A stretch of 64,000 nt of DNA from an uncultured Pseudomonadales bacterium (GCA_951813515.1 OX638346.1:3093617-3157616); one strand, 5' to 3'. Shown: positions 54,215-63,820, counted from the stretch's first letter. Numbers and translations are program-made. The notes: generated by a model from the letters alone, not told the origin.

Positions 54215-57067
54215 TTACCGGTTCATCCTGTACTCAAACCCGATCGACCGCGGCGGGTGGAAGCCGTGGTACCCGCTGTCACCCAGCGAGTAGGGTGCGA
54301 TCTCATCCATGACGTTGTTGACATAGAGGCCGACCTCGTAGTTGTCGCGGGCAAACATGAGCTTCGCATTCAGGAATCCGTAAGTTGGCGTCTCCCGCTC
54401 GTTGTTTTCGGTCCTGAACACCTTCTTGCCCCGGTAGTAGTAATCGCCGCGCAAACTACCTTCGTAGCCGGCGATCTGGAAGTCATACTGCGCCGAGGCG
54501 AAGTAAGCCAGTACCGGCGTCAGGCGAATGCGGTTGCCGGGAGCGATGTTGATGGCTACGCCTGCTCCCGCTATGGTCCCGCCCGCCTCCTGCGCCAGGG
54601 TTTCCGCATCGGGGATCCACGAGCCGCCCCCCCGCAGGCTTAGCGAATCGGTCAACTGTCCCCGAAACTCGAATTCGAGGCCGCGGGACTCGGCGTCGCC
54701 GATGTTGTCGCTGACGCTTGTGGGATAGGGCGGGGCTCCCCCGACCGGGGAAGCGGGATCCACCAGTTCGCGGAACACGAATGACGTGGTCACCACCGCG
54801 TTCGCGATGTCCATCTGGTAGGCGGCCAAGGTGAAGTCGAGCCGTCCATCCAGGACCGTCGTCTTGATTCCCAACTCCAGGGACGTCACATCGTCGCCTT
54901 CGAACGTCAGCAGGTCCTGGGCGGCGTTAAGGTTCTCCTGGGCGCCGGGAACTCCCCGTGCGGAGAGTTCCTCGTACTCGACCAGCCGCGACACGAGCCG
55001 CGTGTTCACGCCTCCGGCGCGGAACGCGTTAGCCAACATGGCGTAGACCATCGTGGAGTCGTTGGGGCGCCATGTAAGGGTGACCTTCGGCGCTGCTTTC
55101 TGCTGGGTCTGCGTCTCGGCGCGTTGCGTCATCTCGTCGAACGTGGACCACCTGCCGCTGGGGCCGGCAAAGGTGGAGAACTCGCTCCTGGCCAGGCGGA
55201 CGCCGGCCAGGATCTCCAACTGATCGGTTAGCGCATAGCTCACCTCGCCGAAGATGGCAGACTCTTCCCGCTGGTGAGTCGAGGCGGCGCCCGGCCGACC
55301 AGAGCTGGTTGTTTGCAAGAGCCGGTGCATTGTCCGTATCTGGTCGAGCGACAACGCGGGGTTGTAGGTAATGCCCGCGGACCGGCTATTTTGGCAGGTG
55401 ATATCCGGGTAGGCGGCGCCACCGAAGATGGACCTGTTCTGGTGCCCCACCGCGCCGCAGTACATCCAGGAGCGCGGATCATCCTCGTCCGCGTTTGTCT
55501 CGAGATAGGCGCCCGCGGCCCACTGCAACCGGCTTTCCGGGGTGTTGGAAACCAAGCGCACCTCGTGGGTCATGCGGTCGTAGAGATTCAGGCCAGCCCT
55601 GCTGCTGCTGCGGCCCCAGAAGACGCCGGAATCGCAATCGAAATCCGGTATCGCTTCTTTGCATACTTCAACCATCCGCCAGTGCCAATCCGTGTAACCG
55701 TACCAATCGCACATGATCCTCTGATCGAGCGTCAACGGGCCGGACGTGCACTCTGCGAACCGTGAGCCGCGACCATTTGGGCCGGTCAATATCAGCTTGT
55801 GATTATCAGGCTGAGAGAGCCATGCATGAAATCTGTCCTGGTCAAGCCTGTCGGGGGTAAGGGTGCCGAATCGGCCGCCGACCCTCTGCTCCTCCGAGTG
55901 GGCGATGTGGTGCTCGTATATCCCCGAGGACCACGTCAGGTCCGCGAAATCGAGCTCCCATTCGATGCTGAGGTTGTTGATCCACGTCTTCGACCATCCA
56001 CCGTCGTTCCATTGCGGCGAGGCCATGTGCGTCACGTAGACGTGCTCGGGGCCCGCCTTGAATCTTGCGGTCTCTCCGTCCAACGCGCCGTTCTCGCCCC
56101 TTTCGCAATTCGTTTCCGGGTCGATCCAGTCGGCGCCCGCAGCCAGGCCTGCCGTTACGGGAAAGCGCGGTATCTGGGCGACAAAATCGCCGGGGGCGAG
56201 ATTGCCTGCAGCGGGGCGGCCGTCCACGTAGCAGTGATGGGCGGTCCCGGGAGCGCCGTGCATGGAGTCGACAAAGTGGCGCGTGAAATTGACCGTGACC
56301 CTGTCACTCGCATACCAGGAGAGTTGGGCCCGGAATCCGAACTCGTCGCGGAAATCGACATCCGGAATGATTCGGGGTCCGTACTTGTCAAGGATGCCGG
56401 GCTTGTTCCGCGAGTATGGCGTAATGCGTGCCGCGATCCGCTCACCGAGCGGAATGTTGATCATGGCGTCGATGCGGTGCCCCGTGTCATCGGAATGGTA
56501 CGGGTTCTCGACCCTGGCGGAGAGGGCCCAGTCGAAGCCCTCGGGACTCGGCTTCTTGGTGATGTAGCGGACCGCCGCCGCCATGCTGCCTTGGCCGTAG
56601 AGCGTGCCCTGCGGACCTTTCAGGACCTCGATGCGCTCAAGGTCGAAATTCGGAAGCTGCGGTGATCGTGCGCCCAGGCCCTGTACGGGTGTGTTGTCGA
56701 TGTACATCGACACCGGCCCGGTCGGGGACCTGAACTGGGCGATCCCGCGCGCGTTGACATAGTGCCAGGTCGGCGCGGCCTGCCCGTAGTTCAATCCGGG
56801 GACCGACAGAAACAGGTCTGTGATGTCTTCCACGCCCCGCTGCTCGATCTCGATGTCCGTCAGCGCGGTGATGGTCAACGGCGTGTCCATCAACTGCGTG
56901 TCGCGGTAGGTGGCGGTGACGATGATCTCCTCTACCAGAGAATCGTCGCCGTCGGCTGCTTCGCCCTCGTCGTCGGACTGTGCCGACGCAGGCAAGCAGA
57001 ACGTCATGCCGATCGCGGCGAATGCCGCAATGCCGAGCTGTCGCCAGCTCGTGGAATAGGTAGTCAT
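54215..57067 (-). CDS. TonB-dependent outer-membrane receptor (paralogue of 42186-44909)
   Basis: 950 residues from ATG 57067; an ATG at 57091 adds 8. Signal peptide QLGIAAFAAIGMTFCLPASA, acidic linker, TonB box LVEEIIVTATYRDTQLMDTP, complete plug (LERIEVLKGPQGTLYGQGSM) and a barrel ending SIGFEYRMNR. Barrel text such as NDSTMVYAMLANAFRAGGVN, TFEGDDVTSLELGIKTTVLD and SLGDSGYHGFHPPR matches the receptor at 42186. Extra loops (FAECTSGPLTLDQRIMCDWY) make it longer. The start is 341 bp from the divergent TPR lipoprotein gene. The ligand is unknown; the shared leader element suggests shared control. Confidence 0.92.
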   Translation of the reverse strand: MTTYSTSWRQLGIAAFAAIGMTFCLPASAQSDDEGEAADGDDSLVEEIIVTATYRDTQLMDTPLTITALTDIEIEQRGVEDITDLFLSVPGLNYGQAAPTWHYVNARGIAQFRSPTGPVSMYIDNTPVQGLGARSPQLPNFDLERIEVLKGPQGTLYGQGSMAAAVRYITKKPSPEGFDWALSARVENPYHSDDTGHRIDAMINIPLGERIAARITPYSRNKPGILDKYGPRIIPDVDFRDEFGFRAQLSWYASDRVTVNFTRHFVDSMHGAPGTAHHCYVDGRPAAGNLAPGDFVAQIPRFPVTAGLAAGADWIDPETNCERGENGALDGETARFKAGPEHVYVTHMASPQWNDGGWSKTWINNLSIEWELDFADLTWSSGIYEHHIAHSEEQRVGGRFGTLTPDRLDQDRFHAWLSQPDNHKLILTGPNGRGSRFAECTSGPLTLDQRIMCDWYGYTDWHWRMVEVCKEAIPDFDCDSGVFWGRSSSRAGLNLYDRMTHEVRLVSNTPESRLQWAAGAYLETNADEDDPRSWMYCGAVGHQNRSIFGGAAYPDITCQNSRSAGITYNPALSLDQIRTMHRLLQTTSSGRPGAASTHQREESAIFGEVSYALTDQLEILAGVRLARSEFSTFAGPSGRWSTFDEMTQRAETQTQQKAAPKVTLTWRPNDSTMVYAMLANAFRAGGVNTRLVSRLVEYEELSARGVPGAQENLNAAQDLLTFEGDDVTSLELGIKTTVLDGRLDFTLAAYQMDIANAVVTTSFVFRELVDPASPVGGAPPYPTSVSDNIGDAESRGLEFEFRGQLTDSLSLRGGGSWIPDAETLAQEAGGTIAGAGVAINIAPGNRIRLTPVLAYFASAQYDFQIAGYEGSLRGDYYYRGKKVFRTENNERETPTYGFLNAKLMFARDNYEVGLYVNNVMDEIAPYSLGDSGYHGFHPPRSIGFEYRMNR

Positions 57068-57408
57068 TAATTCCCCCTTATAGGTTGTCAAAAAGGCAAC
57101 CGGTGACGTTGCATCACTGGGGAATGGTTGTTACACCACTCGCCGGCACACGATGCCGCGCCGACGGTGTCCTCTCTCGTAACTACAAGGTCCTTGGTAC
57201 ACCAACCATGCGTTCTTGTCAATCCGCGCCCGGCGTGAAATCGTCATTGGCGACTGGACTTGACAGGGTGGTTGAGCGCGAAGGAAATTGGCATTCAGCC
57301 TTCAGAAATGCCTGGATCACCAGGCATCGGCAGCCGGATTACAGATGCGCTGGCGGCCCAACGTCTGATCGGAGCAAAATGCCCCCACTCCAATTGAGCG
57401 TCTTGTTC
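57068..57408. other. Divergent promoter region between TonB receptor and TPR lipoprotein
   Basis: No gene is seen. It holds the conserved leader element (57159-57184) for the receptor. A plus-strand frame is open through the whole region but its residues look non-coding (Arg/Ser/Thr-rich), so I start the TPR gene at 57409. Confidence 0.5.
57159..57184 (-). promoter_or_regulatory. Conserved leader element upstream of receptor, copy 2
   Basis: CGCCGACGGTGTCCTCTCTC then GTAACT; 24 of 26 positions match the element at 44970-44995. It lies 92 bp before ATG 57067. TACACC also follows the element a little further out in both copies (44xxx and 57198 region). Confidence 0.6.
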
Positions 57409-58866
57409 ATGAACCATGATGGATGCGACTTGACTCGGTCCTCGGTGGTCTTCGTTGGCCTCGTCGTCTGGATGACGGCTGGAGTTGCCCTGACCGCCTG
57501 CAACGGCCAGGGCGATGCAATCGACGCGCCGGTGGTCGCGGGCGTCGACTCGCCGGATGAAGATCTTGCGCAGTTCCTGAACGGAATGATCCAGGACGCC
57601 CGCTCCCTGCCGGCCTCGGGTTTGATGCGGGGTCGCCTGGCCATGGCGTACGAGAACAATCTGTTCATGGACGAAGCGTTGATCAGCTACGCGCAGGCCG
57701 CTGCCCTGGATCCGGAGGACTTCCGCTGGCCTTACTTCAGCGCGCTACTGAAAGGGAGACACGGGCTTTACCAGGCAGCCCTCGACGATCTCGAGCGCGC
57801 GATGGAGATCGATGCCGACTACGCGCCGGCCTGGCTCTGGCGCGGCACCTGGTTGCTGGACCTGGATCGCCCCTCTGAGGCCATGACGGCCTTCGAGCGT
57901 GCCGATGCCCTGGGGGCGGACAAGGAAGCGGCCTTTGGACGGGCCCGCGCGCTGATGGCCCAGGGAAAACACGCAGATGCCGTAACCCTGCTCGAACCGC
58001 TCGCGCGGGACCATCGCCATCCGTATATCTATCGCACGTTGGGATTCGCGTTCAGGGCGCTCGGCAGGATGGAAGAGGCGCGCAAGGCCGTGGCATTGGG
58101 CCGGTCGGCGGACCCGCTTTCCTGGAGGGACCCGCGCGCCGCGGAAAAGGCAGCTTTCGTTCGGGGAATCGGCCGGTTCTCGTTTGCCCAGAACCTGCTC
58201 GGTGCGGGCAAGGTCGATGACGCGCTCGCGATCCTCGAAGTATTGCGTGCCGAGCAGCCCGACGAGACGTGTGGAGAGACGGGCCATCACGCGCTGCGTA
58301 CGTGCGAAGTCCTGAATGCGCTGAGCCTTGCGTACGCGCGGGCAGGCCGCGTCGACGAGGCGTTCGAACTCGTGCAGCGGGGCCTCTCGATCAATCCTGA
58401 TTTCTTTCCCTTTCACCTCAATATCGCGGACCGTTACCGCGGCCGCCGGCAACTGGATAACGCGCTCCGCCACATCGAACGCGCCATCGCCTTGAACCCC
58501 TCGCTCGGTTACGGCTACGAGCAGCGCGGGCGACTGTTGATCGGCCTCGGCCGGTATGACGAGGCCATGGCCGCCCTTGAGACCGCGGTACGCCTCGCGC
58601 CGGCGCTGCCGGTGACGCTGTTGTACATGGGCATGGTCGAAGGCGAACGCAAGCGCTGGCCGCAGGCGATCGAGCACCTGAGGCGCGCAGTCCGCCTGGA
58701 CCCGGAGTTCGCGGTGGGGCACGCTTACCTGTCCCGCAGCCTGGCTGAGACCGGTCGAATGGAAGAGGCCCGGCGAGCTTTCCGGATGGCACAAGAGAAC
58801 AACGCTCCGGCCTATGAGCTTGAAGCAACCGAGCAACGACTGAAGGAACTGGAGGCTGCGCCCTGA
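57409..58866 (+). CDS. TPR-repeat lipoprotein
   Basis: 485 residues from ATG 57409, chosen because it gives a lipoprotein signal: SSVVFVGLVVWMTAGVALTA followed by Cys (lipobox LTAC). At least eight tetratricopeptide units follow, for example ALISYAQAAALDPEDFRWPY, AALDDLERAMEIDADYAPAW, AMTAFERADALGADKEAAFG, ALRHIERAIALNPSLGYGYE, AMAALETAVRLAPALPVTLL and AIEHLRRAVRLDPEFAVGHA. A pair of cysteines (DETCGETGHHALRTCEVLN) may form a disulfide. Its TGA shares one base with the start of the FG-GAP lipoprotein gene, so the two form an operon and probably a complex at the membrane surface. Confidence 0.87.
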   Translation: MNHDGCDLTRSSVVFVGLVVWMTAGVALTACNGQGDAIDAPVVAGVDSPDEDLAQFLNGMIQDARSLPASGLMRGRLAMAYENNLFMDEALISYAQAAALDPEDFRWPYFSALLKGRHGLYQAALDDLERAMEIDADYAPAWLWRGTWLLDLDRPSEAMTAFERADALGADKEAAFGRARALMAQGKHADAVTLLEPLARDHRHPYIYRTLGFAFRALGRMEEARKAVALGRSADPLSWRDPRAAEKAAFVRGIGRFSFAQNLLGAGKVDDALAILEVLRAEQPDETCGETGHHALRTCEVLNALSLAYARAGRVDEAFELVQRGLSINPDFFPFHLNIADRYRGRRQLDNALRHIERAIALNPSLGYGYEQRGRLLIGLGRYDEAMAALETAVRLAPALPVTLLYMGMVEGERKRWPQAIEHLRRAVRLDPEFAVGHAYLSRSLAETGRMEEARRAFRMAQENNAPAYELEATEQRLKELEAAP

Positions 58867-60539
58867 TGCGAGTGAACTCCAGGACCCTCGCGGCGGTTAC
58901 GGGGACGGCGCTGATCGGATCGGTGATGTCGGCGTGTTCGCCATCCGGGGCGCGGGACGGTCCATGGTTCAGCGAGGAAGCTCGACAGCGCGGTCTCGAT
59001 TTCGAGCACCGATCCGGCTACACCGACCGCCCGCTATTGCCGGAGATCCTCGCCGGGGGCGCGGCGCTGGCCGACGTGGACGGCGATGGCGACCTGGACG
59101 CATACCTCGTCCAGAGCGGTCGAATCGGTTCGGACAACGTCGACGCGCCCAACCGGCTCTACCTGAACCGTGGCGACGGACATTTCGAAGAGGCGCCGGG
59201 AGCGTCCGGCGCCGACGATCGCGGTTATGGCATGGGCGCTGCGGCGGGCGACTACGACAACGACGGCGACGTCGACCTGTACGTCACCAACTACGGCCCA
59301 AACGTACTGTATCGGAACGACGGCGCGGGACGATTCGAGGACGTGTCGAGTGCGGCCGGCGTCGACGATCCGGGCTGGGGCAGCGCGGCCGCGTTCCTGG
59401 ATCTCGATGCGGACGGCGACCTGGACCTGTTCCTTGTCAACTACATGAACTGGACGCCCGAAATCGAGCGGGACTGCTATGTGCGCGGAGCGATCACGTA
59501 TTGCGGTCCCGGACAGTACGCACTGCCGGCCATGGATCGGCTGTACCGGAACAACGGCGACGGCACCTTCACGGACACCACCTTCGATGCCGGCATCAAT
59601 GTCGCCTTCGGCAACGGTCTGGGGATCGTCGGCGCAGACTTCAATCGGGACGGACTCACGGACGTGTTCGTGGCCAACGACATGCTGGTCAACCAGTTGT
59701 GGCTGAATCGCGGGGACCTGCGCTTCGAGGACGATTCGCTGCTCTGGGGTTGCGCCGTGGACGAGCACGGCATCGAAAAGGCCGGAATGGGTGTCGCCGC
59801 GGCGGACTTCGACGACGATGACGATACCGACCTGCTGGTCGTGAACATGGAGCAGCAGACCGATTCTTTCTTCCGCAACGAAGGCGGCTACTTCGTCGAC
59901 GCCACCCGCGCGGTGGGGCTCGGCGCTTCGAGCCTGCGCCATACGCGTTTCGGCGTGGCCCTGGCGGATTTCGACAATGACGGCCGCCTGGACCTGTACG
60001 AGGCGAACGGTCGAATCGAGTCCTCGGATCCCTCGGTTGTGCAGGAATTCGCCGAGCCCAACACGCTGTATCGCGGCAAGGCGGCGGAGACCTCGGTCCG
60101 ATTCGAGGAAGTCGCGCCGGAGGGCGGCGTCGACCCTCCGCTCCGTCACACGAGCCGCGGTCTCGCCGTTGGCGACGTGGACAACGACGGCGGTCTCGAC
60201 CTCTTGATCGTGAATCGCGATGCCGAGCCGTATCTCCTGATGAACAAGGCTGCCCGGGGAAACTGGGTCCGATTCGAGGTGCGCACGGCCTCTGGGCGCG
60301 ATGCCCACGCCGCGAGCGTTACCGCGACCGTCGGAACTGCCCGACTGCGCCGCGATGTGCAGCCGGGCGCCAGCTACCTGGCGTCAAGCGACCCGCGCGT
60401 GCACTTCGGTCTCGGCCGGGAGCCACGGGCCGAGAACGTGATCGTGACCTGGCCGGGCGGGGAGAGGGAAGCCTTCGGTGGCTTCGAGGCAGGACGCGCC
60501 TATCGCCTGACTCGAGGTCTCGGCAATCTTGTGGAATAA
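58866..60539 (+). CDS. FG-GAP/VCBS repeat lipoprotein with ASPIC/UnbV domain (CRTAC1 family)
   Basis: 557 residues. Lipoprotein signal MRVNSRTLAAVTGTALIGSV ending in lipobox MSAC. Seven DxDxDG-type calcium loops mark the propeller: DVDGDGDLDAYL, DYDNDGDVDLYV, DLDADGDLDLFL, DFNRDGLTDVFV, DFDDDDDTDLLV, DFDNDGRLDLYE, DVDNDGGLDLLI. The C-terminal ASPIC/UnbV domain reads NWVRFEVRTASGRDAHAASV and HFGLGREPRAENVIVTWPGG. It is translationally coupled to the TPR lipoprotein, the same domain set as the single long protein at 49073, so TPR and propeller parts plausibly work together. Confidence 0.9.
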   Translation: MRVNSRTLAAVTGTALIGSVMSACSPSGARDGPWFSEEARQRGLDFEHRSGYTDRPLLPEILAGGAALADVDGDGDLDAYLVQSGRIGSDNVDAPNRLYLNRGDGHFEEAPGASGADDRGYGMGAAAGDYDNDGDVDLYVTNYGPNVLYRNDGAGRFEDVSSAAGVDDPGWGSAAAFLDLDADGDLDLFLVNYMNWTPEIERDCYVRGAITYCGPGQYALPAMDRLYRNNGDGTFTDTTFDAGINVAFGNGLGIVGADFNRDGLTDVFVANDMLVNQLWLNRGDLRFEDDSLLWGCAVDEHGIEKAGMGVAAADFDDDDDTDLLVVNMEQQTDSFFRNEGGYFVDATRAVGLGASSLRHTRFGVALADFDNDGRLDLYEANGRIESSDPSVVQEFAEPNTLYRGKAAETSVRFEEVAPEGGVDPPLRHTSRGLAVGDVDNDGGLDLLIVNRDAEPYLLMNKAARGNWVRFEVRTASGRDAHAASVTATVGTARLRRDVQPGASYLASSDPRVHFGLGREPRAENVIVTWPGGEREAFGGFEAGRAYRLTRGLGNLVE

Positions 60540-60564
60540 CGTCGCCCGGCCAATGGTCCTGGGC

Positions 60565-61525
60565 TTAGGATCCCGGTTGGAATACGTCGTCGAGCGTTCG
60601 GGCGTCCAGCACGTTTTCGGCCCAGGTCTCCAGCTCGGCGGTGGACGCCTGGCCTAGCCTGTCGACGATTGCGGGGGAGAGGATTCCGAATCGCCGCCGC
60701 AGCAGACGTTGCAGGACTACCCGCGCCTCCTCGACGCGCCCCTCGACGCGCCCTTGCTGCATGCCCTCGTCGCGGGCCCTTTGGACTATTCCTGCCATCG
60801 TTGCGCCCTCCTCGGGATATTGTCGTCGATAGCGCCTGCGCTCATTTTCGGTCAGGCCAGCATAGATGTCGATGAAGTCCGCGTACTTTGCCCGCTTGTC
60901 CCCGTCCGGCTCGAGCGCCAGCAGGCCGCGGATCGCGGACGCGTAGATCTCGACCTTGCGGTGCTCGGGGCGGCGCATGTTCGGCAGGTTGATCCTGGTG
61001 ACCAGGTTGTTGCTGTCCTCCCACCGCTCCGAGGGTATCTCCTTGAGCTTGCATGCCAGGCAGTCGAATGTCAGGTAGGGCTGGCGCTCGGTGCCCAGAG
61101 TAAGCGTCGTCCGAGCCGCGTCGGCGGCGCGCAGGAAGATCACGACCGGCACCACGCGGTCGGTCTCGAACAGTTCGGTGAGGTCGAGGCAGTAATGGGC
61201 CAACCGGCGCAATGAGAATCGTCGCCAGTCGGACTCTTCTTCCAACACGAATAGGATTGCCTCCCGACGACCGTCCTGCCACTCGACGAGCAGCGGCGTG
61301 TCGAGTTCGCGGTAGTGCTCGCCCAGACGCTCCTGCAACTGTTCTTGTCGCGCGGGGATGAACCGCACCTCGTCTTCCGGCAGCGGCGCCTCTTCGGGAG
61401 CGAAGAACGCCAGCGCATCGCGCGGGGAGCCCTCAGCCGGGGAGCGCGAGGGGGGTACCCCTCGCAAGAAACCAGTCAAGGATCAGGTTCTTGAAGTTCT
61501 GGTCGTGGCTGACCGCGTCCGCCAT
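60565..61525 (-). pseudogene. Rpn/YhgA-like putative nuclease gene broken by a palindromic insertion
   Basis: The body (from PRDALAFFAPEEAPLPEDEV at about 61430 down) is a DUF4351-type Rpn-like protein: EWQDGRREAILFVLEEESDW, RRLAHYCLDLTELFETDRVV, and the C-terminal DUF4351 LRRRFGILSPAIVDRLGQAS. Its expected start is in another frame just upstream: MADAVSHDQNFKNLILD from ATG 61525. Between ILD and PRDAL, 49 bases (61426-61474) stand where relatives have one Tyr codon, giving a net +46 shift. The frame downstream can still begin at TTG 61479, but lacks the first 17 residues. I read the gene as disrupted. Confidence 0.78.
61426..61474. mobile_element. Short palindromic insertion inside the Rpn-like gene
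   Basis: The inserted DNA contains GCGAGGGG-GGTA-CCCCTCGC at 61446-61465, an 8-bp-arm inverted repeat. It looks like a REP- or MITE-type palindromic unit. The borders are inferred from protein homology. Confidence 0.5.
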
Positions 61526-61692
61526 GCGCCGCGCCCTGTTTATGTGATCGCTCAGCATGGGCAAGTGCTGGGCGGATGCGCTATGGGCAATCGCCCAAAA
61601 TATGGTAGGCAATCGTCCCTGACTCAGGACAGGCAGACACGACCGGCGCGCTTGTGCGGGTGAAACACGGCGCAGCCGAGCCGCCGACTGGG

Positions 61693-62463
61693 CTAGAGTT
61701 TCCAGACAAACAGGGCCTGCAGGGCGCTTTCGTCGGTGGCGTCGTCGCCGAGTTTGTTCATCCAGAACTGGTACTCGATGCCCACCGAGATGCGATCATT
61801 TGGATTCCAGCGCAGTTGCGGTTGCGCGAGGATCCACGACTCAACCCTGCCGCCGAATTCGTTCTCGCGCCCCGCGACGTACTCCACGTGGCCCTCGATG
61901 CTGAAGCTCGACTCGCCGATTGTGAACGGACGCGCGAAATTGAAATCCAGCATGAAGGCGTTGTCTTCCCGCGGCGCGCCGCCGGATGCCGCCCCTTCGC
62001 TATCGTCGATGTAGGCGGCGACATCGAGATTCGCGAACGCGAAGCCGGGCAGGTCGAGAGACAGCCGCAATCCCGGCAGATACTTTTTTACGTTGGCGTC
62101 GGCGCCCCAGTTGATGCCCAGGATGAGACCGACGTCGGAGGCGATTCCGCCACCCGTTTTCTTGCCACGGATCTTGCCGAGACTGAAGTTCGAGTACCAC
62201 TCTCCGTATAGGTCGAAGTCCTGAAACCCCGGATCCTGGGCGTCGAGCACATCGACGAAAAAGAAGTTGTCCCCGTATTTCCATCCGCTCGCGTGCTGCA
62301 GCGTGTAGATGAAATGGTCTGAGTCGCCCCCACCGGCGAAAGTCGGAATGTCCAGGTTGCCGAACTGCAATTGCAACTCGGTATTGCTCCACTCGGCACC
62401 GCGGGCGGGTAGGGTCGATAGCAGGACCAGGACCGCCAGACCGCTGAAGCCCGATACGTGCAC
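61693..62463 (-). CDS. Tsx-like outer-membrane channel protein (DUF5020 type)
   Basis: 256 residues from GTG 62463, preceded by CGAGGAAACC. Signal peptide FSGLAVLVLLSTLPARG, then an alternating hydrophobic barrel: EWSNTELQLQFGNLDIPTFA, HFIYTLQHASGWKYGDNFFF, FDLYGEWYSNFSLGKIRGKK, and the closing YQFWMNKLGDDATDESALQA with C-terminal strand LFVWKL. Twelve-strand Tsx-like proteins take up nucleosides; this subgroup has no proven cargo. It is followed upstream by an MFS exporter/importer gene on the same strand, 32 bp away. Confidence 0.82.
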   Translation of the reverse strand: MHVSGFSGLAVLVLLSTLPARGAEWSNTELQLQFGNLDIPTFAGGGDSDHFIYTLQHASGWKYGDNFFFVDVLDAQDPGFQDFDLYGEWYSNFSLGKIRGKKTGGGIASDVGLILGINWGADANVKKYLPGLRLSLDLPGFAFANLDVAAYIDDSEGAASGGAPREDNAFMLDFNFARPFTIGESSFSIEGHVEYVAGRENEFGGRVESWILAQPQLRWNPNDRISVGIEYQFWMNKLGDDATDESALQALFVWKL

Positions 62464-62495
62464 GGTTTCCTCGAACAACCCCGTCGCGGAACAGT

Positions 62496-63692
62496 CTATC
62501 GGTTCCGGTGCGTTTCCGGGGCGATGACCGCGAACAGGGTGGTTGCAAGCAGAAGCGCGGCCGCTGCGGTCCACAGAGGCGCGTCGAGGCCGGCTGCGTC
62601 CCCCAGCCAACCGAGCAGGATCGGGCCGACGACGTAGCCGATATCGCTTATCGTCCGGTAGGAACTCATCGCCGAGGCGTTCAGTCCTGGCGGTGCCGAG
62701 TCGGCGGCATAGGCCGACGGCGCGGCGGCGGCGGCCGCGCTCGCGCCGCCCCAGACGGCGCATGCCAGCAGGAACCACGCGTATGCCGGGGCGAGGCTGA
62801 AACAGAGCATAGACAGGCTGGTCAGGATGGTGGTCGGTACGATGACGGCCTTGCGCCCGTAGCGATCCACGAGCGTGCCCGCCGGATAGGTTATGGCGAG
62901 TCCGATGATGCTGCCGAGGGCCAGACCGAAGCCGATGTCGCTGGGGTCCAGTCCCAGGCGGTCGCGCGCGAGCACCGGAACGATGCTGAACAGGGCGCCG
63001 GTTCGCGCTGCTGCGCCGGTCAGGCTGATGAGGCATACGAGCAGGAAACCGGCATTGCCGGCAAGCGTCCGCAGTTGGCTGCGCCACGGCAGGATCGAAA
63101 CGCTCGGGTCGCGTTCGGACGCGCCCATTTCGCGCGTTTCGGCCACACCGAACCAGGCGATGGCGGCAACGATGGCGCTGGCCAGGCCGTAGACCAGGAA
63201 TGGTGCTTCCAGCCCGAAACGCTCGGCCAGGTAGCCGCCTGGCAGCGGACCGATGCCGACAGCGAACAGAAACACTCCCTGGTAGATGGCGAGGGTGCGA
63301 CCGCGCGTCGAGGCGTGTGTGATGTCGGCCAGCACGATCAGGCCGGCGGTCAGCACCACGCCTGCGCCAGCGCCAGACACGAAACGGGCCGCTACCAGTT
63401 CCAAGTAGCTTCCGGCCATGGCGGACCACAAGTTTCCCAAGGTGGACAATGCGCCGCCGATGGCCAGGGCATTGCGCCTGCCCAGGCGGTCCGCCACCTG
63501 GCCTGCGGGCACGGCGAGCAGGAACCGGGCCAATCCGTAGACGGCGATCGTCGCGCCGATGGCGACCTGGGGCACGCCGAATGACTGCGCGTACAGGGGG
63601 AGCACCGGAATCACGGCGCCGAAACCCAATTGGTTGACCGCGATCAGGACGCACATCCACGCGAGGATGCTGCGGGGAGATGCTGCGTTCAT
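62496..63692 (-). CDS. MFS transporter
   Basis: 398 residues from ATG 63692 (ATG 63713 adds 7; neither has a clear ribosome site). Twelve hydrophobic segments. The loop 2-3 motif AGQVADRLGRRNALAIGG is the MFS motif A; GGYLAERFGLEAPFLVYGLA marks TM5-6 and YPAGTLVDRYGRKAVIVP is the second half equivalent. This group (DHA1-like) exports drugs or sugars; the substrate is unknown. The gene is divergent from the xanthine-dehydrogenase-like gene with a 128-bp gap and may be cotranscribed with the Tsx-like gene. Confidence 0.9.
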   Translation of the reverse strand: MNAASPRSILAWMCVLIAVNQLGFGAVIPVLPLYAQSFGVPQVAIGATIAVYGLARFLLAVPAGQVADRLGRRNALAIGGALSTLGNLWSAMAGSYLELVAARFVSGAGAGVVLTAGLIVLADITHASTRGRTLAIYQGVFLFAVGIGPLPGGYLAERFGLEAPFLVYGLASAIVAAIAWFGVAETREMGASERDPSVSILPWRSQLRTLAGNAGFLLVCLISLTGAAARTGALFSIVPVLARDRLGLDPSDIGFGLALGSIIGLAITYPAGTLVDRYGRKAVIVPTTILTSLSMLCFSLAPAYAWFLLACAVWGGASAAAAAAPSAYAADSAPPGLNASAMSSYRTISDIGYVVGPILLGWLGDAAGLDAPLWTAAAALLLATTLFAVIAPETHRNR

Positions 63693-63820
63693 GGCGCTGT
63701 GGCCGGGCTTCATTGGCCGGTGTTCCGGGGTGACGACTGTTGCCTTGAGGATCGAGCGCGTCAGTTCGCTGGCGCGCTGTGGCATCATTATGGGCTTATC
63801 CAGCAGGCAAGTGAGCAGCA

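Noticed and set aside
61433..61480. TGA in the broken Rpn-like gene as another selenocysteine codon
   Set aside because: It lies in inserted palindromic DNA, not at a Cys or redox motif, and the frame also shifts, so reading through it would not restore the protein.
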